Source: Hoeflea_A sp039025395 (GTDB lineage: Bacteria; Pseudomonadota; Alphaproteobacteria; Rhizobiales; Rhizobiaceae). From it: DNA of 64,000 nucleotides. The notes below the pieces were generated by a model. It did not search any database and was not told the DNA's origin. It worked only from the letters and a program-made list of their open reading frames with translations. A program made the translations under genes and the position numbers. The DNA is taken from assembly GCA_039025395.1 (NCBI GenBank), contig JBCCOK010000020.1:1-64000 (forward strand), in the 5' to 3' direction. Positions 25,310 through 34,071 of this stretch are shown here, in pieces (within the stretch, counting starts at the first letter, position 1; every line of letters starts with the position of its first letter).

Positions 25310-25690
25310 TTAGCGGGACAGGCCGTGGATGAAGTTCTCGACGTCGACCACCGCGTCGGTTAATACATCGTGCAGAACACCGTCATTCGGGTCGGCTTCC
25401 AGACCTTGTGCGACCCGCGATACGCAGAATGCACCGACACTGGATGCGGATCCGCGTAACGTCCGCGCCACCGCGACAAGGTCGGCCGTATTGGTCAGGT
25501 GATTGGCTCCGCACAGCTGATTGACGCACTGCCTCGCCTGACGAGCAAAAAGACACAGGACTTGCGTTTCCTTATCCTTGTCACCAGACGTTTGCCGCGC
25601 GAGATGGACCAGATCGATGGGCCGTTCGCTCGACGGGCTGTTTCGCTGTTTGTGTTCGGGAGGCTCGAAGATTTCCCGGCGCGTAGACAT
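25310..25690 (-). CDS. Hpt-like protein lacking the phospho-accepting histidine
   Basis: A protein of 126 residues with a basic N-terminus and a C-terminal helical bundle resembling Hpt phosphotransfer domains (PIDLVHLARQTSG, then VLCLFARQARQCVNQL and ARTLRGSASSVGAF). Active Hpt domains have H-x-L-K-G; here the same place reads R-T-L-R-G, with Arg76 (CGG, 25465-25463) instead of His. It cannot be phosphorylated there in the usual way and may be a scaffold or inhibitor. I chose the ATG at 25690, which has AAGGGAT upstream. It is divergent from the GPR-like gene, 419 bp away. Confidence 0.65.
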   Translation of the reverse strand: MSTRREIFEPPEHKQRNSPSSERPIDLVHLARQTSGDKDKETQVLCLFARQARQCVNQLCGANHLTNTADLVAVARTLRGSASSVGAFCVSRVAQGLEADPNDGVLHDVLTDAVVDVENFIHGLSR

Positions 25691-26109
25691 CGCTATCCCT
25701 TTCCTTCTGTTGGACAATTTAGTGCACAACAGAATCCCCAGTTTCGGCTTAACGGGTCCAGAGATTGGGCTCAAAAGTTGTATTTATGGTTAATGTCCCG
25801 TAAATACCGGATTCGCGGCCAAATTTAGCTGTGGGTATCGCCGGTTAGCAGAATTCTTTCATTAGCCGGGCTGACCGAAGGTGAGGTACAATTTGTTTCT
25901 GACCGTCAACTGTGCCAGAACAAGCAGCAGGTACACGTCAAGCCCCGGTAAACCGGGCATTGTGTGAGGAGTTAGCTGCCTGGAAGGCCGGTTTTTCGGG
26001 ATGCGTGCGGCTCCGTCTAAGGTAGCGGACATCTCCTTCCGACATATCGGACCGCCGACCGGGATTCGTCCCGGGAGAACAGGGTGCATAGTACGAGGCA
26101 TTAAACAGT
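25691..26109. other. Divergent intergenic region before the GPR-like gene
   Basis: About 420 bases that should hold promoters for the Hpt-like gene and the GPR-like gene. A hairpin near the right end is listed separately. A smaller CCCGG/CCGGG stem-loop lies at 25944-25957. The minus-strand open frames here have no ribosome-binding sites, so no gene is called. Confidence 0.45.
26059..26074 (+). promoter_or_regulatory. Leader hairpin with TTCG loop upstream of the GPR-like gene
   Basis: CCGGGA-TTCG-TCCCGG is a 6-bp perfect stem closed by a TTCG tetraloop, ending 35 nt before the start codon at 26110. No T-tract follows, so it is more likely a 5'-leader structure affecting stability or translation than a terminator. 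Function is inferred only from position. Confidence 0.4.
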
Positions 26110-29100
26110 ATGGCGAAACGCAACGCTCAGAGCAAACCTGTCAGCGATGATCCGCTCAAGGCACTCGAAGAAGCCCTTCGCCTTGATCTCGAAGAGCATC
26201 AGGATCCGGATCTGGAAGACGAACCCTCGCTTGATGATTTGGAAGCTCAGGTCGCATCCGCAGCTGCTGAACTTGCCAAGTCCGATGCAGCAGATGAAGC
26301 TTTGGCGGATACCGAGAATCTGGCGCAACAGCCGCATGAGCAGTCGAAAGCGAAAACGGCTCGGGCTCCCGGGCAACGCCCGCCTCAAAAACGCGTCCAA
26401 CGCGATCAGAGCCGCATCGGCCGCGTTCAACCGCGCAATGGAAGCAAGCCGCAAAAACAGCCCAAGCGGAAAGAGGTCCAACCAACGTCACCGGTTTTCG
26501 CGCCCGCCAACGACGACAGCCGCGAATCCCGAGCCGCGATTATGCGGTCTCTGGACGGCAAGGCTGGACGAGCAGCGCGGCTGATCACCTATGCTGCGGC
26601 GGCGGTTTGGGCACTCGGCGGGCTCCTGCTGTCCAATTTGGTTTACGGATCAGTCTTCGCCAATATCGGCTCTTTCTCTGACCTCGCCAACAACCCGCAG
26701 GTGTTGATTACCTTCTTAGCGATTGTCGTTCCCGTGCTTGTCATCCTCGGCTTCGGAATGATGATTGCGCGCGCGCAGGAAATGCGATCCATAGCCCGCT
26801 CGATGGCGGAGCTTTCCGTCCGGTTGTTTGAACCCGAAACCATGGCGACCGACAATATCATGCGTGTCGGTCAAGCGGTTCGCCGCGAGGTTTCGGCGAT
26901 CAACGAAGGGATCGAGCGTACGATTGCCAGGGCATCCGAGCTGGAAACACTTGTTCATTCCGAAATCAACGCGCTTGAACACAGCTATTCTGACAATGAG
27001 GTGCGGTTGCGCAGCCTCGTTGAAGGTCTCAGCAATGAGCGCGAAGCGATTGTCAGTCATTCGGAACGGGTGCGCGCATCCATTGTCAGCGCCCATGAGC
27101 AGCTTCGCGAAGAACTGGAATCGGCCGGCGATGAGATTTCAGGCCGCTTGACGACATCAGGTAAGGCTGTTGCGGGATTGCTCGATGCACGGACCACAAA
27201 ATTGCAGGATCAGGCCGATGAGCTGACGCAATCGGTCTCCGACCTGCTGCAGAAGCGCACGGAAGCGCTCATGCTTTCATTCGGCAACTCCGGTCGATCG
27301 CTGGCCAAGGAGTTCGACAACCGCCTTGACGCTCTTCAGGAAAACCTGACCGAACACGGCCGCAACCTGCTAACCGAATTTGAGACTCGCGCCTCGTCGC
27401 TCGACAACAATACGAAAAAGCTCAACACCATCCTGAACGAACGCGCACTGCAACTCAACGAAACACTGGTGACCCGCACAAAGGAAATCAGCGAGAGCCT
27501 GACCAGCGGCGAACAGGCACTCAGCGGCGGCCTCGACTCCGTTATCAATTCGCTGAATGCCAAGCTCGATGAAAAATCAGTGAATTTTCGTCAAAGCCTG
27601 CAGCAGAATGCCGAAGACGCGATGAGCGATCTGGATGCGCGATCAGGCTTCTTCGAGGAACGGCTGCAGGGGACAATTTCACAACTGAACACGGCCTTTG
27701 ACGAGCGCGTTTCAGATTTCACATCAGCGTTTGACCAACGCAGCGGCTCGCTCGCCAGCAAGCTGAACGAAAGCCTTCAAAGCATCAATGACACGCTGAC
27801 GGACAGCACCGGCTCGATGGAAAACCTGCTGGCGTCCAATGCGACCCGCCTTGAAGAGAAAATGGCCGACACCAGCGCCCAGATCGAGAACAAGCTCGAC
27901 GCCAAGGTCGGCGCTGTCGAAAGGGCGTTGCAAAGCACATCCGAACGTGTCGATGAAATGATGGTTGGCGGCGCAGAAAGCATCGGCAGGGCAGTAAACG
28001 AGCAAACAGCTGCGCTTACCGACTCGCTGAATGCAACAGCAACCAACATATCCGCGATCATTCGTGACGGTGCCCAAACCATCGACAATTCGGCCGCCGA
28101 TAATGCCCAGAAACTGGAATCGACACTCAGCGGCAGCGCAGAGCGTCTAGAGGGCCTGATCGGTTTCGGTACAGCCGCCATCAACAATGCGACCGCCGAC
28201 AGTGCCGAGAAGCTGGAATCAACGCTTGGTTCCAGTGCCGAGCGTTTGCAAAATCTGATCCGCGAAGGCACGCAAGCGCTCAGCAACGTTTCAAACGATG
28301 GTACCCAATCGCTCGCCAACACGCTTGGCGCCAACGCCGAACGATTGGAAAACCTTCTCAACGAAGGGGCTGGCGCGGTCAGTCGAGCAGTGACCGAAAA
28401 TACCCATGCGCTGGCTGTTACGCTTGGTTCGAACGCAGAGCGTATCGACAATCTGATCCGCGAGGGAACAGGCGCAATAGCGGGCTCCATCAACGACAAC
28501 ACGCAAGCGCTTGAAAGCTCGCTTCAGACCGGCGCTGAAAAAATCGACACTCTGGTTCGTGACGGCAGCGGTGCGATCGCAAGTTCCGTCAATGAGAGCA
28601 CCGAGCTGCTTGCAAATACGCTCGATTCGAATGCCAACAGGATCGATACGCTGATCCGCGATGCTGCGGGCACCATAGCCGGGTCCGCTGTTGAAAACAC
28701 AGATCTGCTGGCGAACACGCTTGAGACCAGCGCTGAGCGCATTGAAACGCTCATGAGCACCGGAAACACGAGACTATCGGAAACGTTGGCAAACGAGTTC
28801 TCATCGCTGTCTGACAAGCTGGATGACAGTGTCGCGGCGATCGACTCGACAATGGCAGGCAGTATCGATCGGATCGGCGTCACGATCGATGAGCGCACGT
28901 CAAGCATGCAGGAGCGCCTGCAAACCATGGATACGGCTCTGAGCGCAGGGCTTGAAGGCGTTACCGCGACGATCGAGACCCAGGCCCTTGGCATGGCAAC
29001 GACGCTGCGCGATACCGTCGCACAGGCCGTTGAGCAAATGGATGCGGAGGCGTCGAGATCTTCTGAATCGCTTCAGGTCATCGGCGATGGCTTCTCCGCC

Positions 29101-31116
29101 CGCCTCGCTGAAACCGCCGCCAATTACTCGGAAGCGATCGAAGTCCGCCTCTCGGAACGCACCGAGGCGCTCAATCGCCAGCTTTCTGACCTGACCACAA
29201 GGCTTTCCGACAGCGAATCCGGCATTCTGGGCGCAGCCCAGGCCATCACCGACGCGGCGGTTGGGGCCGGCGAAAAGGTCAGCGAACAGGCCAAGGTGAT
29301 CGCGACACAGTTTGCAGACAGCGAAAAGGCGATGGACATACGCAGCGGCTCTATCAAGGCAACGCTGGACGAACACACGCGCGAACTCAATTCAATGCTG
29401 TCGAGCAGGTCTGCTGAGCTGGCGAGGCTTCTGGAAGAAGAAGCCGCACCGCTTGTCGAGACCTATGCTGAAAAAGGCGCTCATATAACCAAGGAGCTAA
29501 GGGACATCACAGTTGCAAGCGCCGAACGGCTTCAGGAACAAAGCGCCGCGCTGGTGGACGCTCTTACATCGCGCACCCGCGAGACACTTGACGCAATCGA
29601 GAGCGCAGGCTCCAGCCTGAAGACCGAAGTCACCGACCTGATCTCGGAACTCGGACGCAGCAATGCGGCAATCTCCGATCTGGTCAACAATACGGCAACC
29701 ACGCTTGAAGCGGTCGACTCCCGTCTGACAGACACGACCGAGAAATTTGCTGACAGGGCCGGAAGCGCCGCTGATCTTTTTTCCAATTCGACAGAAATCC
29801 TGCGTTCGAACATTACCCAGCTCGACACGATTTCCGCCGACACGCTTGAGCGCGTCTCGTCCATTGCGGGCAGTTTCGGCGACCATTCGAAAGTATTGTC
29901 ATCGGCATCCGATCTGCTTGCTTCCGCCCAATCCAGCCTTTCCAATACGCTGGAAGAACGCAAGCAGGCCCTTGAGGACCTTTCCGCCGGGCTTGTATCG
30001 CGCTCCGACGACATCGGAAGGAATCTCAGGGCCGTTGAATCGATTGTCGATGAGGCATTCGGCAAGGCGAAGGACCGTGCCGAAAGCACGGCCAAAGAGC
30101 TTTCCGGTGGCTTGTCTGCCTCCCTGAAGAACATCGAAGATCTGTTGGGTGATACCGAAAAACGCTCTGCGTCTACAGCAGATGTCATGAAGCAGGCGAT
30201 CAAGGAAGCCGTTGAAGAAGCGATTGAACGTTTTTCGGGCGCCACAGAGGAAATCCGGCAATCAGCCAAGGAGATTCGCGACGAGCTTGGCGATACGCGT
30301 GACGAAATAAAAAAGGGTGTTTTCGACCTACCAGAGGAAACGCGCGAAAGCACAGCAGCAATGCGCAAGGCCGTATCCGATCAAATCAAGGCCCTGCAGG
30401 ACCTGTCATCAATTGTTCAGCAGTCGTCGCACATGCTTGATCACGCAAGTCCGAAGACGGAGCCAAGCAGCGACAGATCTCCCCCGAGGGATGTCCGCAA
30501 AGCCTCGGCAGAACCACCAAGAAGACCGGCGCCAAAGCAGCAGAAGCCCGTGATGCCGTCGGCGCCGCCGCCGAAAATCGATTTACGCGGTGGCCTTGAA
30601 GTGAGTAAGGGCGAAACGGAAAAACCTGAAACACGCAAACCGCAGGGCGAAGGCTGGGTCCGCGACCTTTTGCGTAGCGCATCGCGAAAAGAGGACGAAC
30701 ACGATACGGATCAGCCGCCCCGCGCCACGGGCACATCTGCCGCCAACAATGCGCGCACGCGCAACCCTCGTCAGGTAGTTGAGTCGCTCAATTCCCTCTC
30801 CGTGGACATAGCAAGAGCCATCGACCACGATGCATCGGTCGAATTGTGGCGGCGTTACCAGAGCGGCGAACGGGACATCTTCACGCGGCGGCTTTATACG
30901 CTGAAAGGCCAGAAGACGTTTGAAGAGATCAAGACCAAATACGCCCATGAACCTGAGTTTCGCACGGCGGTCGATCATTATATCGCTGATTTCGAAAAGT
31001 TACTGACCGATGTAGCAAAGACCGACCGTGACCAGGTGGTGACCCAGACTTATCTCACTTCGGATACGGGCAAAGTCTACACGATGCTTGCACATGCGAG
31101 CGGCCGGCTGAAATAG
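26110..31116 (+). CDS. Giant coiled-coil membrane protein, growth-pole ring (GPR/RgsE)-like
   Basis: A protein of 1668 residues. An acidic, then basic, low-complexity N-terminus (about 1-155) is followed by two membrane segments (about 158-180 and 198-220), a very long helical region (about 230-1430), a proline-rich linker (about 1440-1510) and a compact C-terminal domain (about 1551-1668, with WRRYQSGERDIFTRRLY). The helical part has eight exact 33-residue repeats and reads like apolipoprotein A1/A4/E or kinesin-like entries. The architecture fits GPR of Agrobacterium and RgsE of Sinorhizobium, which form a ring at the growing pole and are needed for polar growth. It is shorter than the roughly 2100 residues I recall for Agrobacterium GPR. 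It stands alone, convergent with the mla operon (5 bp gap). Confidence 0.78.
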   Translation: MAKRNAQSKPVSDDPLKALEEALRLDLEEHQDPDLEDEPSLDDLEAQVASAAAELAKSDAADEALADTENLAQQPHEQSKAKTARAPGQRPPQKRVQRDQSRIGRVQPRNGSKPQKQPKRKEVQPTSPVFAPANDDSRESRAAIMRSLDGKAGRAARLITYAAAAVWALGGLLLSNLVYGSVFANIGSFSDLANNPQVLITFLAIVVPVLVILGFGMMIARAQEMRSIARSMAELSVRLFEPETMATDNIMRVGQAVRREVSAINEGIERTIARASELETLVHSEINALEHSYSDNEVRLRSLVEGLSNEREAIVSHSERVRASIVSAHEQLREELESAGDEISGRLTTSGKAVAGLLDARTTKLQDQADELTQSVSDLLQKRTEALMLSFGNSGRSLAKEFDNRLDALQENLTEHGRNLLTEFETRASSLDNNTKKLNTILNERALQLNETLVTRTKEISESLTSGEQALSGGLDSVINSLNAKLDEKSVNFRQSLQQNAEDAMSDLDARSGFFEERLQGTISQLNTAFDERVSDFTSAFDQRSGSLASKLNESLQSINDTLTDSTGSMENLLASNATRLEEKMADTSAQIENKLDAKVGAVERALQSTSERVDEMMVGGAESIGRAVNEQTAALTDSLNATATNISAIIRDGAQTIDNSAADNAQKLESTLSGSAERLEGLIGFGTAAINNATADSAEKLESTLGSSAERLQNLIREGTQALSNVSNDGTQSLANTLGANAERLENLLNEGAGAVSRAVTENTHALAVTLGSNAERIDNLIREGTGAIAGSINDNTQALESSLQTGAEKIDTLVRDGSGAIASSVNESTELLANTLDSNANRIDTLIRDAAGTIAGSAVENTDLLANTLETSAERIETLMSTGNTRLSETLANEFSSLSDKLDDSVAAIDSTMAGSIDRIGVTIDERTSSMQERLQTMDTALSAGLEGVTATIETQALGMATTLRDTVAQAVEQMDAEASRSSESLQVIGDGFSARLAETAANYSEAIEVRLSERTEALNRQLSDLTTRLSDSESGILGAAQAITDAAVGAGEKVSEQAKVIATQFADSEKAMDIRSGSIKATLDEHTRELNSMLSSRSAELARLLEEEAAPLVETYAEKGAHITKELRDITVASAERLQEQSAALVDALTSRTRETLDAIESAGSSLKTEVTDLISELGRSNAAISDLVNNTATTLEAVDSRLTDTTEKFADRAGSAADLFSNSTEILRSNITQLDTISADTLERVSSIAGSFGDHSKVLSSASDLLASAQSSLSNTLEERKQALEDLSAGLVSRSDDIGRNLRAVESIVDEAFGKAKDRAESTAKELSGGLSASLKNIEDLLGDTEKRSASTADVMKQAIKEAVEEAIERFSGATEEIRQSAKEIRDELGDTRDEIKKGVFDLPEETRESTAAMRKAVSDQIKALQDLSSIVQQSSHMLDHASPKTEPSSDRSPPRDVRKASAEPPRRPAPKQQKPVMPSAPPPKIDLRGGLEVSKGETEKPETRKPQGEGWVRDLLRSASRKEDEHDTDQPPRATGTSAANNARTRNPRQVVESLNSLSVDIARAIDHDASVELWRRYQSGERDIFTRRLYTLKGQKTFEEIKTKYAHEPEFRTAVDHYIADFEKLLTDVAKTDRDQVVTQTYLTSDTGKVYTMLAHASGRLK
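27940..28731 (+). repeat. Eight in-frame 99-bp (33-residue) repeats
   Basis: Residues 611-874 of the GPR-like protein divide without gaps into eight 33-residue units, each starting near AER(L/I)-x-x-L(I/L)-R-(E/D)-G and ending in a (L/S)-x-x-(T/S)-L-x-(S/T)-(N/S/G) cap. A ninth unit begins at 875 and diverges. Each unit is three 11-residue turns, a hendecad pattern typical of slightly right-handed or straight coiled coils and apolipoprotein-type helices. The DNA copies are degenerate, so the repetition is old and held by protein function. Confidence 0.9.
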
Positions 31117-31121
31117 GCCGC

Positions 31122-31796
31122 TCAGACGATTCCGAGCACCCAGCTAACAATATCATTCATGACCTGGCCGTTGGCCTCGTCGAGCGCTGTGATGAAGGCT
31201 TGGTTCTCTGTGCCGGCAACCGGTGCAGTGGCTTGAAAAACCCTTTGGGCGCGCACAACACCGTTGCGATCATTGATGACGCGGACCGATATCTCGACCA
31301 CAGCCGTATCGGTGACGCCGGCAATGACTTCAAACGAGCGGATGGTCGGAGAGATAAGGTAGTCTACCGCGATGTTGTCTCCGGGCTTGCCGACGCCGCC
31401 AAGGCGACCAGAATCTTCGAAAGCCTCAATCAGTCTCTCCTGAACAACTTCCGGAAGATTGTCGTTCCATTGGGATTTGTCGAGAAACCGGATGGCCGAG
31501 GGTGACGTGCGGACCACAATCCGGTCGCCGTCCAGTGACTTGAGCGCAGCTGGATCCGTGACGACAATCTGGCGCCCCCGGGAAGAGGGCCCGCTGACCG
31601 GAGGAATGCCGGAAAGCTCATAGGTATCGTTCTGAGGCTGCCGTTCCAGAAGCGCACATCCGCTGAGCGCCAGTGTTCCAACCACAAACGTGACGAAAAC
31701 CGTCGATTTAAACGTCCCTGAAGTCAATAGATCCCCGCAATCCTGTTTGTCCCCCTCAGGATCTGCCGTACCGACGGCGGTTCGATCCGAACTCAA
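31122..31796 (-). CDS. ABC-type transport auxiliary lipoprotein (PqiC-like)
   Basis: A lipoprotein of 224 residues. The lipobox LALSGC places the lipidated Cys at 47, so the N-terminal region is unusually long or the true start is internal. The mature part, with YELSGIPPVSG, IVVRTSPSAIRFLDKSQW and LPEVVQERLIEAFED, matches the auxiliary lipoprotein family found with MCE/Mla transporters, which anchors the system to the outer membrane. It overlaps the mlaD stop by 4 bp (ATGA) and closes the operon. Confidence 0.85.
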   Translation of the reverse strand: MSSDRTAVGTADPEGDKQDCGDLLTSGTFKSTVFVTFVVGTLALSGCALLERQPQNDTYELSGIPPVSGPSSRGRQIVVTDPAALKSLDGDRIVVRTSPSAIRFLDKSQWNDNLPEVVQERLIEAFEDSGRLGGVGKPGDNIAVDYLISPTIRSFEVIAGVTDTAVVEISVRVINDRNGVVRAQRVFQATAPVAGTENQAFITALDEANGQVMNDIVSWVLGIV

Positions 31797-33166
31797 CGCC
31801 TTCGGCGGCCATTGTATGTTTTGACATCGCCAGATGTACCAAAAAGCAGGCTGTCCGGCTGATTCCCGATCCGTGTGATCGTTCTCTCCACACGGGTGAT
31901 TGATCTCCGCGCCTCTGCTACCAGCGCATCGAAATCTCGCAACCCTGAACCCGTGAAGCGTTCGATATTGGTCGCAATCGGACCAATATGCTTGTTGATT
32001 GTCGAAGCAACTTGCTGGATTGTCTGTAGCGTCTGCTTTGCCTCCGCGACAAGACCGGATGTGTCACCTTCACCAATAAAACCATCGAGCTTTTTCAGCG
32101 TCGTTTGAACTTGCAGCGCGGCCTCGTTGAGGCGCGCCGAAAGCTGATCGACATTTGTGATGATCTGGTTGATCTCGTCGTTACGGTTGCCGATTGTGTC
32201 CGCTACGGTTGCAAGGCTGGCAATACCCTGACGCGCCTGTTCACTTGCGACGGCAACATTGTCCACCGTGTCGCGCACCAGATCCGGATTGACGGCGGCA
32301 ACCACACTATCAATGCGGCCAAGGGTCGTGTTGGCGTCTTCACTGAGCTGGGCAATGTTTGTCGCTGCAGTTCTCAAGTCACTGACCAAAGGTTCGAAAT
32401 CAGTCGAGGCGTCGGCGACGTTCTGGCTAACGGTGTTGATGTTTTCAACGATTTCCTGCACCTGCTGCGGTTCAATCGCGGCAACGATGTCATCCACCCG
32501 TGTCACCACCGATTCAAGCCGACCGGAAACGCTCTGGATTGTTTGCGAGAGCGACGAAACACTCTCCAGAAAATCGCTGATGCCGTCAGAATTAGCAGCC
32601 AACGCGTCCGAGAAGCGCTCGGCGTTCTCGGCAGTACGGATCAGCGGTTCTCTCGCCGAATCGACAAACTCCTGGATGCCCGTTGCCGACTCCTTGATGC
32701 TGCCCAAGATCTCTTCCGCAGTTGCCAAGAGGTTCGTGACGCTCGACTCGTCGGCAGTCAATTGGGCGTAGCTGCCCTTTTCCAGTGCTTCCTGCAAAAT
32801 ATTAGGCCCGCTCGTATCGCCGCCGCTCAACTCGATGTGAGACTGGCCGGTCAAACCCTGGATACCGAGCTTTGCCGTTGTCGTGGCATAGACCGGTGCC
32901 GACGCACGCACTTCCGTCATAGCCAGCACGAAGTTCGGATCGACACCGTCGATCGTAAGCGACTGAACCGAACCGACCCTGATCCCATTGAAAAGTACCG
33001 GCGCACCGACGCTCAGACCGCTCGCAGATCCCGGAATCCGGATTTCCAACTGAGCCGTTTCTCCGGACTTCCCGAATGTTGCCATCCAGTAAATAAAACC
33101 GAACGCCGCCGCTATGACGATCAAAGTGAAAAGCCCGACGATCGTATAGTTGGCTCTGGTTTCCAT
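31793..33166 (-). CDS. mlaD: MCE-domain (MlaD-type) lipid transport protein
   Basis: A protein of 457 residues anchored by one N-terminal membrane segment (about 9-29). An MCE domain follows (about 38-115: LEIRIPGSASGLSVGAPVLFNGIRVG and IQGLTGQSHIEL), then a long helical tail rich in Ser, Thr, Val and Asn. MlaD-type proteins form hexameric rings in the periplasm that carry phospholipid between membranes. The long tail is like alphaproteobacterial MCE proteins rather than short E. coli MlaD and could form a periplasm-spanning tube. It sits between mlaF and the lipoprotein gene. Confidence 0.93.
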   Translation of the reverse strand: METRANYTIVGLFTLIVIAAAFGFIYWMATFGKSGETAQLEIRIPGSASGLSVGAPVLFNGIRVGSVQSLTIDGVDPNFVLAMTEVRASAPVYATTTAKLGIQGLTGQSHIELSGGDTSGPNILQEALEKGSYAQLTADESSVTNLLATAEEILGSIKESATGIQEFVDSAREPLIRTAENAERFSDALAANSDGISDFLESVSSLSQTIQSVSGRLESVVTRVDDIVAAIEPQQVQEIVENINTVSQNVADASTDFEPLVSDLRTAATNIAQLSEDANTTLGRIDSVVAAVNPDLVRDTVDNVAVASEQARQGIASLATVADTIGNRNDEINQIITNVDQLSARLNEAALQVQTTLKKLDGFIGEGDTSGLVAEAKQTLQTIQQVASTINKHIGPIATNIERFTGSGLRDFDALVAEARRSITRVERTITRIGNQPDSLLFGTSGDVKTYNGRRRR

Positions 33167-33240
33167 TTCGCTTCAAACCCGGCCTTCATCCTTGACGGTG
33201 CGAATGCACAACGCCAACCAGTTCGAGACTATGAACCGAT

Positions 33241-34071
33241 TCACTTCTCGCGCACAAGCGAACGTGCTCTTTTGCCCCGGAAATAAGACTTTACCCACGG
33301 GTCGTCACATGCGAGCATGTCATCGATCGTCCCTTCAACAGCAATTTCCCTGTTTCCAAGCACTGCGATGCGATCGCATGCCGAAAACAGGCTATCGAGG
33401 TCGTGAGTCACCATATAGACCGTCAAACCCAGCGTGTCGCGTAATTTGACGATCAATTCATCAAACTCGGACGCGCTGATCGGATCGAGACCCGACGTGG
33501 GCTCGTCAAGAAAAACGAGATCCGGGTCGAGGGCGAGCGCACGGGCAAGCCCTGCCCGCTTGATCATTCCGCCCGACAATTCTGCCGGATAGAGGTCAGC
33601 CGTTTCGGGCCTCAGACCCACCAGTTCAATTTTCAGCAGAGCCAACTCAGCCATGAGCTTCTTCGGAAGATCGAGATATTCACGCATGGGCACCTGAATG
33701 TTCTCAAGCACCGTCAATGCAGAGAAAAGTGCTCCATGTTGAAAGAGCACGCCAAGCCGCATATCGAGCGCAATGCGCTGTTCTGCCGACGCTGTATCGT
33801 AATCAACCCCGAGAATCTTGATCGTTCCTGCCTGGCGTGAAGACAGCTGCAGGATTGTCCGCAAAAGAACCGACTTTCCTGCACCGGACGCACCAACAAA
33901 TCCCAATATTTCGCCACGGTAAATATCCAGATCGAGGTTCTCGAGAACCTGATGGGAGCCAAAAGCAACACTGATGCCGCGCGCTTCCAAAATGCACTCA
34001 CGCCCTTGCAAGGTTTGCTGATGCGATGCGGCTGCCGAGGACGTTGGCCGTGTCGTGGTTACATCTGTCAA
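33241..34071 (-). CDS. mlaF: ABC transporter ATP-binding protein (MlaF-type)
   Basis: The ATPase of the lipid transporter, 276 residues. Walker A is GFVGASGAGKSVLL, the Q-loop is LFQHGALFSALTV, the signature is ELSGGMIKRAGLARAL, Walker B is LVFLDEPTSGLDP and the switch histidine is in VYMVTHDLDS. The QHGALFSALTV stretch is characteristic of MlaF/Mkl ATPases. Its start overlaps the mlaE stop (ATGA), and mlaD follows after 74 bp. Confidence 0.95.
   Translation of the reverse strand: MTDVTTTRPTSSAAASHQQTLQGRECILEARGISVAFGSHQVLENLDLDIYRGEILGFVGASGAGKSVLLRTILQLSSRQAGTIKILGVDYDTASAEQRIALDMRLGVLFQHGALFSALTVLENIQVPMREYLDLPKKLMAELALLKIELVGLRPETADLYPAELSGGMIKRAGLARALALDPDLVFLDEPTSGLDPISASEFDELIVKLRDTLGLTVYMVTHDLDSLFSACDRIAVLGNREIAVEGTIDDMLACDDPWVKSYFRGKRARSLVREK

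Noticed and set aside
27940..28731. 99-bp periodic array considered as a CRISPR or minisatellite
   Set aside because: The period stays in frame, DNA copies vary at third positions, and the repeat is explained by coiled-coil protein units.
32105..33286. 393-codon open frame antisense to mlaD
   Set aside because: It is rich in Arg, Cys and His from complementing the Ala/Ser/Val-rich mlaD codons and has no protein-like domain.
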